From Rhizophagus clarus (lineage: Eukaryota; Glomeromycota; Glomeromycetes; Glomerales; Glomeraceae), in the NCBI GenBank assembly GCA_015698045.1, contig BLAL01000011.1:2172501-2236500 (forward strand): DNA of 64,000 bases, in the 5' to 3' direction. The translations under genes and the position numbers were made by a program. This document shows, in pieces, positions 47,657 through 57,962 of this stretch; position 1 is the stretch's first letter; each line of letters starts with the position of its first letter. The notes under the pieces are model-generated. The model searched no databases. It saw nothing but the letters and a program-made list of their open reading frames with translations, and was not told the DNA's origin.

Positions 47657-48607
47657 GTAATGTTCAGAGGAAAATTGATGGATATTTAAAGAAAGAATAA
47701 AATGAAAAATAACAGTTTAACTAATTTAGGTTTGAATATAAGAAAAAAATAAGACTGATAGAAATTTGCCGTCTTTATATATAATTTAATTTTTAATATT
47801 TCACAGCACCAACAATGTATATTTTTTTTTTAATTATGGTACCATATTTGTAAGTAATTTAATATCTATAATCCAAGAATAGATTTTAGTAAAGATCAAA
47901 CAATTTCAAAATAATTTGATGTGCGTAATATAAAATTCTATTACAATGTTATTATTCACATACGGTTGTTTATATTAATTTTCCCTTGTTTGCCTTCTTT
48001 TCGAGATGAAGAATTGCTTTTCAAATCTAATTTTGGAAAATTCTGACCAATTAAATGTTACAGTAAAAATGCTTTGTATTCCAATTAAGATGAAAAATAC
48101 GATGATCTCACTTTTTGCATTGTAACTAAATAGTTAATTTAGGATGGCGCAGTATACGATCACGCACATTGAATCATCATCGTTTATTATTGTCAATTAT
48201 TTTTGGTTTTAGTTATTTATAAGTTAGAGTTAGAATTCTCATTTAGCTTTCATAATTGGTACTTAGTAATTTATCGTCAAAAATGTAAAATTGTTATACA
48301 TATATAGAAGATACATAAATGCAATTAATTAAAAACAAAAAAAAAAATAAAGCTCATGTGACAATCACGTGGAATTAATATATTGTTAACGTTTAATTCG
48401 TTTAATCCACAGTTTACAAAAAAAACTTTAGGGATAAAGAAAAGAAAAACATTCAAAGTTTGCAAAAACAGAAAATATAATCAAAAGTTATAATCAAAAG
48501 TTACAAAAATAGAATTTTCCTTGCGTGAAAATGGGAAAAAAGCGAAAGAAAAAAAAAATTCGAGACATTTCTAAAACGTATTAAATGTATCTTAAAATAT
48601 TCAAGAT
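47657..48607. other. Intergenic, probable promoter of the secreted repeat precursor
   Basis: AT-rich DNA between the start of the secreted precursor and the end of the Con-6-like gene, both on the minus strand. Contains AATCACGTGGAATTAATA at about 48366, similar to the TCACGCGGAATAAA boxes found at 49147 and 49293. No gene seen. Confidence 0.4.
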
Positions 48608-48932
48608 TCATTCTTGCTGTTGTTCTTGTTCTTCTGATTGTTTCTTTTCGCCGACAGACGCTTCATACTTAGGATCCAAAGATTCGCCAGTACGTTGTTC
48701 GTGCAATTCGGATAATTTCTCGGCCGCGTGAAGACTAAAATTAAAAAATTCGAAGTAAAACGTCAAAAACCACCATCAGAAAACAAAAACTATTTTTTAT
48801 ACTTTACCGTCCTTCTTCAGTATTACTCGGGTTATGAGCTGCTGCCTTGTAGGAACGTTCAGAACGTGCTTCAGCAGTATCAGCTCTGATGCGTTGAGCT
48901 TGACTTTCAGCGGTATTCTGTTTATCGCTCAT
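48608..48932 (-). CDS. Con-6-like small stress/conidiation protein
   Basis: Two exons, 48932-48808 and 48734-48608, joined across a 73-bp intron (donor CG|GTAAAG, acceptor TTTTAG), give 83 residues starting MSDKQNTAESQAQRIRADTA. The segment YKAAAHNPSNTEEGRLHAAE matches the conidiation-specific protein 6 (Con-6) motif: A-x-x-NPxxSxE followed by an amphipathic helix. The protein is highly charged, has no signal peptide, and ends Gln/Glu-rich. Con-6 family members in fungi are small hydrophilic proteins abundant in spores and under stress; their biochemical role is not established. It is divergently arranged with RPS18 across 782 bp. Confidence 0.75.
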
Positions 48933-49714
48933 GATTGTAGACTATTTGTTTTTAGATTTTTGGTATTTAATCAAGAAATTTTTTTTTTTTTTTATCGAAA
49001 AGAAAGGGGAAATGGTAACCTTTTTATAATGAATTTTTTCTTTGATTAAGAGGCGTGATTGAGTAAGAAACTAGAAACTTTCAAGTAAAAGCTTTAAAAA
49101 AAAAATTACGAACTATGATTATATTTTAATGTTAGTTGCCATGATCATCACGCGGAATAAAATCAATATTTCGTAATGTTTGTTGAATTAATTTTCTATG
49201 TGAGAAAGACGTAATAGACTGTTAAGAAAGGATTCGCGAGTTTGAAGAACTTTAATATTTAAATAAAAGTAGTTTTTGAGAACAATCAAATTTCACGCGG
49301 AATAAATCAATATTTCGTAATATTTATTTCTATCTGAGATATACGAAATATGAGAATATACGAGATATGTGAGAAAGACGTAATAAACTTAAGCGCGAGT
49401 TTTATTTATTAATGTAACAATGACGAAATTCCGAATTAGAACTCAAGGTTGAGTGTATTAATCGTTTTTTAATGATGCTTATCATTGTTACGACTTGAAG
49501 TATTTCGAAAAATGCAATAATTACAGGCTGCACCGATAATCGTCTCGTGAAATATTGTCACGTGAAACTGCGGCTGTTTTTTGCGATTATCTTCAGTATT
49601 ACATACAGTATTACAAAAAAAAAAATTTTCGATTACACTATATATTTGCAATCCATAAAAATTTTCGATTCCTCCTTTTTGCTTTCAACGATTCATCGTC
49701 AAGGAAGGCTCAAT
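48933..49714. promoter_or_regulatory. Divergent promoter region with duplicated module
   Basis: Lies between the Con-6-like gene (minus) and RPS18 (plus). A composite module occurs twice: TCACGCGGAATAAA(A)TCAATATTTCGTAAT at 49147 and 49293, followed by GTGAGAAAGACGTAATA at 49200 and 49369, each then followed by a CGCGAGTTT-type string. The duplication suggests conserved regulatory sites, possibly for ribosomal-protein expression. No start site can be placed. Confidence 0.5.
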
Positions 49715-50541
49715 ATGGTATATATCTCAAGAAATACCTTTTTTAATTAATCTTTATATTTTTGAATATATTTTTGTTTTTGAGAGCTATGAAAGTGCGC
49801 TAAATTAAATATATTAAATAATCAAATTTATTTAATCGTAATATAATGATTTAAATCTTTTTTAGTCTCTTGTTGTACCAGATAAGAATCAATTTCAGCA
49901 TATTCTTCGTTTGTTGAATACTAATGTTGAGTGAGTATAATAAATTGTTATTATTTTATTTATTTTTTTTTTTTAAAAGAAAAAAAAAATATCATGATTC
50001 TTGTGATTCAATGATCCCTTTGATTTGATTTAATTTTTATTTAGGGGCAAGACTAAAGTTATGTTTGCCTTGACTGCCATCAAAGGTGTTGGTCGTAGGT
50101 ATTCTAATCTTGTTTGCAAAAAGGCTGATATCGATTTGCGTAAGAGGTATATTTCTAATCCCTTAGCTACAATTTATATAATTCATTTCGTCAAAAAAAA
50201 AAAAAGCAATTTTTAATCAAGGTAAATCCTCTCTTAAATAAAGAGCGGGCGAGTTAACCAACGAAGAATTAGAAAGAATTGTAACAATTATTCAAAATCC
50301 AACACAATTCAAAATTCCTAATTGGTTTTTAAACAGACAAAAAGATATAGTTGACGGAAAATATTCTCAAATTTTAGCCAACGGGTTAGAATCTAAATTA
50401 CGTGAAGACTTAGAAAGATTGAAGAAAATTAGAGCTCATCGTGGTTTAAGACATTATTGGGGTCTTAGAGTACGTGGTCAACATACTAAAACTACTGGTA
50501 GACGTGGTAGAACTGTTGGTGTATCTAAAAAGAAAGGTTAG
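49715..50541 (+). CDS. RPS18: 40S ribosomal protein S18 (uS13)
   Basis: Four exons: 49715-49717 (ATG only), 49866-49930, 50045-50146 and 50244-50541, giving 155 residues, the expected length. The translation begins [20 protein letters not shown] and shows [40 protein letters not shown] and the C-terminal [20 protein letters not shown] ... GVSKKKG, diagnostic of uS13. The protein sits in the head of the small ribosomal subunit, contacting the P-site tRNA and forming inter-subunit bridges. The start was chosen because the family begins M-SLV and the acceptor at 49865 supplies SLV with no upstream Met in frame. ATG at 49715 is followed at once by a GTATAT donor. All introns are GT-AG. Convergent with the Myb-C2H2 gene downstream. 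Confidence 0.93.
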
Positions 50542-51199
50542 TTTCAACTAAAAAAAAAAAATAGTATATAGTATTTGGATAAGATGACTAAAAAATATAC
50601 TTACCTTATCTACATTGACTGAATGAATAATATTGTTGAATGTTAACTTCACTGATCCTAAACCGAACGAACCAATTAACTTATCTGTATTCCATATTAT
50701 ATTATTTAACATGTTATCTCTTTTCTACTAGGTTAATTTATACAAAGTGAGAATTTATTTTTATAAGTTAATATCGGTTAATTCTTATCGGAAAAAAATA
50801 AAAGATAATATACATATATGTAATTCAACTTAGTTAGTCTGATAATATACATATATATATTTTTTAAAAAATCATGTTTTATTGAATTTAACTTCTTGAA
50901 TATCTTTTCAATTTTATTGTCACCGCCATAAGAGAAAAGAATAAAAAAAAATTATTAAATACTATTTTAAATTTAAATTACAAGCTTTTGTTTATGACGA
51001 TGATCTAGCTACTCATCCTTTTTTTGAAAAAATTATTTAATGTATCCAAGGTATACATTTATACTGTTACCAACAAAATAAAGTAAACAAAGTAATTATA
51101 TACAAATAAGAATAACCTGCACTAAAAAAAAAGAATAATTAACAGTTTTTCGTCTCTCCTTCAATTATAATTAAACAAAAAAATCGCTGTCTAATGGAA
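50542..51199. other. Convergent intergenic region
   Basis: 3' untranslated DNA between RPS18 (plus) and the Myb-C2H2 gene (minus). AT-rich with A-runs. A TTTTTTGAAAAAATT hairpin-like stretch lies near 51020. No additional gene seen. Confidence 0.45.
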
Positions 51200-53522
51200 T
51201 TATTCCGAATGAGGAATAATATGTTTTCTTTTCTGCCGCATGGGACGATTGAATTGATGATGGTCGCTACTGATATGATTATTTAATTCGGATGCTGTAT
51301 TAAAACTTTTTCCACATCCATTATGACAACATTTAAAATTTGAACTCTCGTTAAAAGACAAAATTTCAGGATCGTTAAATTGAGGTTGGAAATTAAACAC
51401 CGGTAATGGTTGATTATTGGAATCATTTGAAACGTTATTTATCCACGGCTGTTCACTCAAACTAGGAGTAGGAACGGAATCAGCGTTATCAATCTCCGTG
51501 TGTGATGATGATTGCGGATCTGAATCATCAGCCCGTTGGTTATTCTGAGAATTTACTTTATGAGGTCCACGGTATTTATCGGCGTCCTTCCTGTGAACAT
51601 TTTTTTGATGATATTGTAAACCATTAGCCGAAACATAATGGTTTTTACATCCAGCAACCGGACACTTGAACGGTTTTACGGTTGTATCATTAGTTCCTTC
51701 TTCAGTATCATATTTATGCCCTGATGATCCTTTGGCATTATCAATATGATACTGAAGTCCATTAATATTTTTATATTTTTTAGAACATCCTGCTAAGGCG
51801 CATCGGTATGGTTTATCGGAGCTATTCGTTGGATGAGCTGCCTTCATGTGATAATATAAGCCATTGGCACTCGCAAAGCTTACTTCACATCCAGTTACGC
51901 CACACCCATAAGCTTTGACGTTCGTTTCAATTTCGGTTTCTTGTGATGGTTGAGATTGAGGTTGAGAATTTCCTTGATCATCCAGAATATCCAAATTCAT
52001 TTGATTATTTGAAACTGAAGTACTCGGTGATGATAATAAGGATGCAATGGTAGGACCACCGCTTGAAGACGTTGTTGGAGGCAAATGTGACATAGTATCA
52101 GGTGTATTATTTTCTATGCTTGGGGGTGCAATGGATGATGGAATTGGCGATGTAGAATTGTTCGTTATATTTGACGATAACATCTTTTGCAGTAAGTTTG
52201 TTGTGGGAACATTATTATTAGATTTTGATGAATAATTTGACACGTAATTTGAAGATAAGTTAGATTTTGAGTTCAAATTGGGTTGTAAGTTTGATTGTAA
52301 ATTTGATTGCAAATTAGGTTGTAAATTAGGTTGTAAATTAGATTGCAAATTCGCAGATAAATTTGAAGATGAGTTATTTATTGGTAAACGTTGTTGCTGC
52401 AAATTCGAATGAATATGTGACTGTTGTATATTTACGGTCTGACGTGACATAATTGAAGACGAACGTGACTGTACATGAGGTTGTGTATTAGATTGTTGTT
52501 GCACATTTGATTGCATATTATTAGTTGACTGTGCATTCGATTGTAAATTTGGTTGTAGTACATTTTGAGGCGTCGAGTGTAATGTTGTCGATAAAGAAGA
52601 AGTTGATGTATGAGGTGAAGATGAATTTGTCGTAGTTATATCGTTAGGAGTTATGATAATCATATCCATTGGAGGATCTTTCTGTGCCTTCTTAAGTCTC
52701 TGAATTTTTCTCCACCTATTTCGACAATGTAGTCCTGGACGTCCTTGGAAAAATTGAGCAATTTGTTGCCATTGACTTCCAAATTCTGAATATTTTTGTA
52801 TTAATAAAGCATCTTCTTGATCTGTCCATTCTGTATGATCGATATCAGGATCTAGACATTCTTTCCATCTTTTTGCGCATTGATCATCTGTACGACCTGG
52901 GATGGACTCGGCAACTTTGCACCAAACCCTATTATGTTTTTCAACAGCTTTCCTTAGTAAATCGTCTTCTTCTTCGGTCCACGGGCCTTTACGTAAATTT
53001 GGATCCAGTGAATGAAACCATCGTTTTCTACACATTTTGTTCGTTCTACCGGGAACACATGCAGCAATCTTTGTCCATCTTTCTGACCTATCACCATAAA
53101 GTTGAACGGCAAGACGAAGTAAATTATCTTCATCTGCAGTCCATGCCGTTTTATCAGTTTTAATTTTGTATTTAGGTCTAGAAGGGCGAGGTCTAGTTTG
53201 AGGAGTGGGTGGTAACGGTATTGGGCCTGCAGGAGCAATTCTTGGGAGAATAGGAGGTAACGTATTTGTTAGAGCGCTGGCGGTATTGGTATTGTTGTTT
53301 CGATTATGAGTTACGTCTTGTTGATATGCATTTATAAAATTTGAATTTGGAAGTGGAGGCAACGCAGGTCGGTGTAAAAGAAAAGAGTCCTGTGGTTGAG
53401 TATTATTGTTATACTATAAAAGAACAAATATTATATTATAATTAGATTCAAATGTTTTTATTTTACTTATTATTCTTTAGCATATTTATTATTTATATAT
53501 ACTTCAAAAAAAAACTTACCAT
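51200..53522 (-). CDS. Three-repeat Myb protein with four C2H2 zinc fingers
   Basis: Two exons: ATG at 53522-53520 followed directly by a GTAAGT donor, then 53413-51200, giving 738 residues. Three Myb repeats lie at about residues 92-138 (TAWTADEDNLLRLAVQLYGD, KMCRKRW), 143-188 (KGPWTEEEDDLLRKAVEKHN, DQCAKRW) and 194-238 (TEWTDQEDALLIQKYSEFGS, HCRNRWRK). A long Gln/Asn/Ser-rich region follows (NLQSNLQPNLQ repeats). Four C2H2 fingers lie at about 503-530, 537-567, 583-608 and 694-718 (YGCGVTGCEVSF, YRCALAGCSKKY, FKCPVAGCKNHY, FKCCHNGCGKSF). The C-terminus is basic. A nuclear DNA-binding regulator is likely; targets unknown. Without the first exon the frame would have to start at a non-ATG codon, which supports the ATG-only exon. 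Confidence 0.85.
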
Positions 53523-53966
53523 GAAGATAAAAAAAAAAATTTTTTTTTTTTTATTCTTTGACCGTCTACAAAACGCGCAGTGAACTTTTCCAGTGTACTC
53601 GAGAAAAGTTAAATAAAAAAAAAAATATTTTTTAAATTTTTTTTTTATTTTTGAGAAACTTCTTTTAAAGTCATACAATAAAAAAGGATTCTTCAAATCA
53701 GATATTCAGTCTACTATAATAATGTTGGTCATAAACAGCCAAAGGACTCAGGATTGTCTCAGGACTGACATTTTTAGTTATAGTTAGTTCATTTAATATC
53801 AATACAACTGTAGATCTCTGTTCGAGAAATTTCCTTTTAAAGAAAAGACATAAAAGTCAGTGAGTTCTAAGCCACTACGAAAGTGTAACATGTAACGGTT
53901 TTGTGGCACCATTATGGATTACTGCGTCGACATATAAGAATTTGTAAAATATTTAGAATACAACAA
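53523..53966. other. Divergent promoter region between Myb-C2H2 and TMEM170-like genes
   Basis: Long A/T homopolymer runs at 53528-53555 and 53610-53660 are followed by a more complex block at 53700-53900. No coding feature is supported. Confidence 0.45.
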
Positions 53967-54566
53967 ATGACAAAATCGTTATTAGAGTTCTTTGCCGGTC
54001 CACCTAGAAGTGGCAATAACCCGAATTGGCCTTCACTTTATTGGCCTCCATCTCCAATCTCGTATAAAATAGTACTTAATAATGCGCAAGGTTCGTTTAT
54101 TATATACAAGTACAAATTAACGATTTTTATAGAACTAAGAAAATTTACGAAATTTATGACATTAGAAATATGGTTATTTACAGTAATATGGACTATAATA
54201 TTTTTTACCGTTATATACGGTTTAGCTGGAATATGGGCTTGGTTTGTATTTCATAAATATAGATGGTCATTCTTGGTTCCAATTGGGTTTGTTGCTGTCG
54301 CATTATTGACCGGTTTTGTGAGCGGAACTACTGTCGGTTTGTAATCTTTTTATTACTCATTGTTGTATTTATTTCATTGATTTTTTGATCGAGACTAATT
54401 TTCTTTTCTCTTTTTTAATTGACTAATTTTCATAGGGCTAGTATTGGCAGCAATTTACACCTTTGGTTCTTTTAAAATATCAGTTTGGATTCCATTTTTA
54501 TGGGGTTTAATACAAGCATTGATTCTTCTTATGGGATGTTATTCAACCATTACAACTATTCTATAA
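53967..54566 (+). CDS. TMEM170-like integral membrane protein
   Basis: Exons 53967-54336 and 54436-54566 (donor G|GTTTGT, acceptor CATAG) give 166 residues from MTKSLLEFFAGPPRSGNNPN. Three hydrophobic segments lie at about 68-95 (WLFTVIWTIIFFTVIYGLAG), 101-132 and 139-163 (ISVWIPFLWGLIQALILLMG). The order and the G-rich second segment (LTGFVSGTTVGLVLAAIY) match the TMEM170 family of ER and nuclear-envelope membrane proteins, implicated in ER shape in animals. A further 42-bp intron may exist inside exon 1 (GTTCGT to TTTATAG, about 54091-54132): removing it keeps frame, joins NNAQ to ELRKF and deletes 14 hydrophobic residues unusual for the family. First in-frame ATG used as start. Confidence 0.75.
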
Positions 54567-56098
54567 TTATATAGTATCAAATCATACAGGTAAAATATCT
54601 TTTGTAATTCTTTTCCAGATTTATATTCTTCAAGTATATCGTCACATTTTTTTGCATTGATAATATATATATACTGATATACATCACTATCCATATGAGA
54701 CAAACCAGACCGTGAAATATAATAATCTTTTATTTGAATTAAATATTATATGTTTATAAAATGTAAAACTTTCATAAGCGTCTTTTACGATAAAAATTTA
54801 TAATATAAAGTAGTCAAGATCGGTTCCTTTGCAACATTACAAGCACCTAGTTCATTAAAGAGATTTTCTTTCTAAGGTTCCGACTCAATTTGAATATTTC
54901 ATGGAATTTTGGCCGTTTGCAATCAAAGCACCGAAAGTTTTAGACCTTATTCATTTGATTTTTGAATCTGGCCATGTATAAAATCTCACTTAAGTATAAT
55001 TATTGATGCGCCGTAATGAAATTCATGAATCAGATATCTTCAATTGTCTTTTTTATAGAATCGCTCAAGGTTGATTATTGCGTAAGATCGAAAAGTGGTT
55101 CGTTCTTCCATAAAGCAACCTAAAGAAGCTTCCTTAAAATAAAGTCTACCGGAATTTGAAGGAAGAATTGGTTATTTACCAAAGATCTTATGTTTGCTAC
55201 AGTATAGAATATATTACTTAGCGAACAATCATTATTTCTTATCCTCAAAATGATGATTGGAACGAATGTTAACGGAATTGATTTTGATCAGAAATAGCTC
55301 AGTAAGATGTTAATTAACAAAAAATTGCCGGCTCAGTGGATATCTTTCTCTTTCTAGGATTCACCTAAGGGAATTTTTAATTTTGATATGTAAAGTTTCT
55401 TAGCACTATTGTAAATTTTTTGGTACAAGAGGATTTAAGGTTTTATGTTAATTACAAGTTATAACTTTACCTTGCTTTAAGAATTATAAATAAGAACATA
55501 ATTTTGATAATATATTTATTACTAATTTTTTCGCACAAATGCTTAATATTTGGTAGAGAGAAAATAAATAAACAAATAGTATAACATAGTGTTATAATAT
55601 GGATCTTCCTTCTCTTCTTTTTTCGTTTATCACTACAGTCACACCTCCATAAGTGCACTCTCTATAAGTGCACGCAATATATAAATTCTCTAAGTGCACT
55701 GTAAGCTTTAGTCCCAACTTATAAGAGTTCTTAATATTTTACCCTTTATAAATGCACTCCCTCTCTAAGTGCACATTCTGCTATTTTTTTTACTATGGTC
55801 CCAAGGGGGGTGCACTTATGGAGGTATGACTGTATTACCCTTCCGTTTTTTTAATCTTCTTCACCTTCCCTTTCACTTGTTGATTCTTTACATTTTTCTT
55901 GATCTGTCTTGTTCTTAAGCTTGTTCTCATAAAACTTAAACTATTTGTTCTGGCGGGTCTCTATCGCTTATTGAACCATCAAAGATACAAAACTGAGGAG
56001 ACGCGTGATTTGGATGATGTTGCACAAGATGCAACATCAAGCTTTTAAAAAAGAAATTATTTTGAAACACAATTTCTTTTATTTTCTAGGAAGTAAAG
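54567..56098. other. Intergenic region containing a pogo-like MITE
   Basis: 1.5 kb without a supported gene. The part at 54800-55400 has higher complexity than typical intergenic DNA here but no convincing frame; it could hold an untranslated exon or a gene relic. The MITE at 55636-55832 is listed separately. An AG just before GAAGTAAAGATG suggests that a 5'-UTR intron of the ING-type gene ends at about 56090. Confidence 0.4.
55636..55832. mobile_element. pogo-like MITE, 197 bp
   Basis: Terminal inverted repeats CAGTCACACCTCCATAAGTG (left) and its counterpart ending CACTTATGGAGGTATGACTG (right) differ at one position. TA dinucleotides flank both ends (55634-55635 and 55833-55834). The CAGT start and TA target are typical of pogo/Fot1-type elements. 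The interior repeats AAGTGCACT-type palindromes several times and has no coding capacity. Confidence 0.8.
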
Positions 56099-57412
56099 AT
56101 GCCCGGACCAACTATTAGCACAAGCCGTTTAGAGAATAATTTAATGTATCTAGATGATTACTTAGATAGTAAATACTATTTTGTTATTCTCTTTTAGGCC
56201 ATAAAATTTGGTATTAAACTTTTTCTCCTCTGTTTAAGCTTTAGAATCTCTACCAGCAGAATTGCAGCGCAATTTAACATTAATGCGTCAACTCGACGCT
56301 AATACACAAGGTATGTTTTATTATTCTGTTAAAAATTATTAGTTTGCCTTAACTAAAATTTTTATATTATTTCAGATGCAATAGACAATGTTGCCATACA
56401 AGCCACTAACTTGTTAGATAGCTTACCTGATCTTAGTCGAGAAGAAAAAGTAGAACAACTAAAAAAACTTGGAAGCTTGTTGACCGACAGTTTAAAAAAT
56501 GGAGAAGAAAGAGTTTCCTTGGCCACTTCAACATACGATACTGTACGTGATTTATTTTGCTGTGCAAGTTTAGTTTTAATTCATGAAAGAAACTCTTAAA
56601 CTATATTAGGTTGATCGACATATTAGAAGACTCGATGATGATCTTCAAAAGTTTGAAGACGAACAAATGACAGGTCCAGGTAGGATTAGCCCAACAGCTG
56701 CTGCCAATGTTGCTCGCGATCAAGAGGTAACTCGCAAACAAAATCAAAAGAATGAAAAAGAAAAGAAAGAAAGCAAAGAAAAAAGGGCACAACAAAGTAA
56801 GAAATGATTTACTTCACCTTCTTTTTATTATTACTTACTTTATTTTTTTTATTTATTGTACAGATAATGAAGCATCAAATCATAAAAGTAAGTTTATTTC
56901 ATAACATAAATTTAATAAAGAATATGATAACTTATATCTTCATTCTCCTGTATAGAACGTAAAACTAACAAAGATACTGCTACTCCGCCGCCAGCGGCAT
57001 CCCGGAATCACGGAGAGAAAGAACGAGAAAAACCAAATAAAAGAAAGAAGGAAAATAGTAAAAATAGCAAAACTAAGGCAACAGTAACAACAGAGAAAAC
57101 GTATGTGTTATATGCATATGATAAATTTATATCAGTCTAGATCTATTTGACTTAATTAAAAATGCGTATTACTTTTTTGGCATAATTACTAGAAATGATG
57201 ATACACAAACAGCTGCAGATATGCCTATTGATCCCAACGAACCTGTTTATTGCTATTGTCAACAAGTCAGTTGGGGCGAGATGGTCGCTTGTGATAACAA
57301 TGAATGTGAAATCGAATGGTTTCACTATCCCTGTGTGAGTCTCAAAGCTCAGCCGAAAGGCAAATGGTATTGTCCTGATTGTACAGAAAAACTTAAAATA
57401 CGTAGAAGATAA
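56099..57412 (+). CDS. ING-family PHD-finger chromatin protein (Yng2/Pho23-like)
   Basis: Seven exons: 56099-56168, 56239-56310, 56376-56542, 56610-56796, 56864-56887, 56956-57100 and 57193-57412, giving 294 residues. The N-terminal ING helices run through LMYLDDYLDTLESLPAELQR and LDANTQ to DRHIRRLDDDLQKFEDEQ. A Lys-rich hinge follows (residues about 145-220, likely nuclear localisation). The PHD finger is at about 240-287 (YCYC, ACDNNEC, WFHYPC, WYCPDC), a C4HC3 set with the aromatic residues used to read H3K4me3. ING proteins are subunits of histone acetyltransferase (NuA4) or deacetylase (Rpd3/Sin3) complexes; which one cannot be told here. All junctions are GT-AG and keep frame. One exon is only 24 nt. 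Confidence 0.9.
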
Positions 57413-57962
57413 TTGTCTTGGTTGCGCCTTTTATTATTAAGAATAAAATGAGCACTTATTAAGGACATACCGATTTCTTTATGTAATGATTTCCAACCAT
57501 ATATATTTCATTTTTTCACGCTGAACATTAAGGTTGCGTGCCGTAAGTAATAATTATTATATTCGAATCATATTATAAACATAAGTTGTAATTTGTTTGT
57601 AAATACTATGCTATTGTGGTTAACTGAAAGATGATAATTCTGATTTACAACCATTATAATTACTTGATTTTTGGACTTACAACTATTTACGGTAGGCAAC
57701 ACTACTGAAAATTTAGATTTAGCTTGTTTGATTTGAAGGTGGTATCGTTTAACTCCCTCAATAAAATAAAATAGTTTAATGCAATTTCTTGATGCACAAA
57801 TGTAGATCCCGATTAATCTAGAAAATTTCACAATTGATGTCATACTCTACCATACATTGATCTCCACTCGTCAAGATCTTTCGTTTCATCCATTTGAACT
57901 TTTTATAATTCGTCGCGTTTTTTTTTTTGTTCACGAGCCTCAAAAGTGATACTTTCGCTGAG
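57413..57962. other. Intergenic region between the ING-type gene and CCT6
   Basis: Probable 3' UTR of the ING-type gene and promoter/leader of CCT6. The block at 57840-57960 (CTCGTCAAGATC, GTTCACGAGCCTC) is less AT-rich and probably forms the CCT6 leader. The minus-strand open frame here looks like chance. Confidence 0.45.

Noticed and set aside
53901..53966. N-terminal extension of the TMEM170-like protein (MWHHYGLLRRHIRIC...)
   Set aside because: The frame begins at TTG rather than ATG. The first in-frame ATG is at 53967 and yields a sensible N-terminus.
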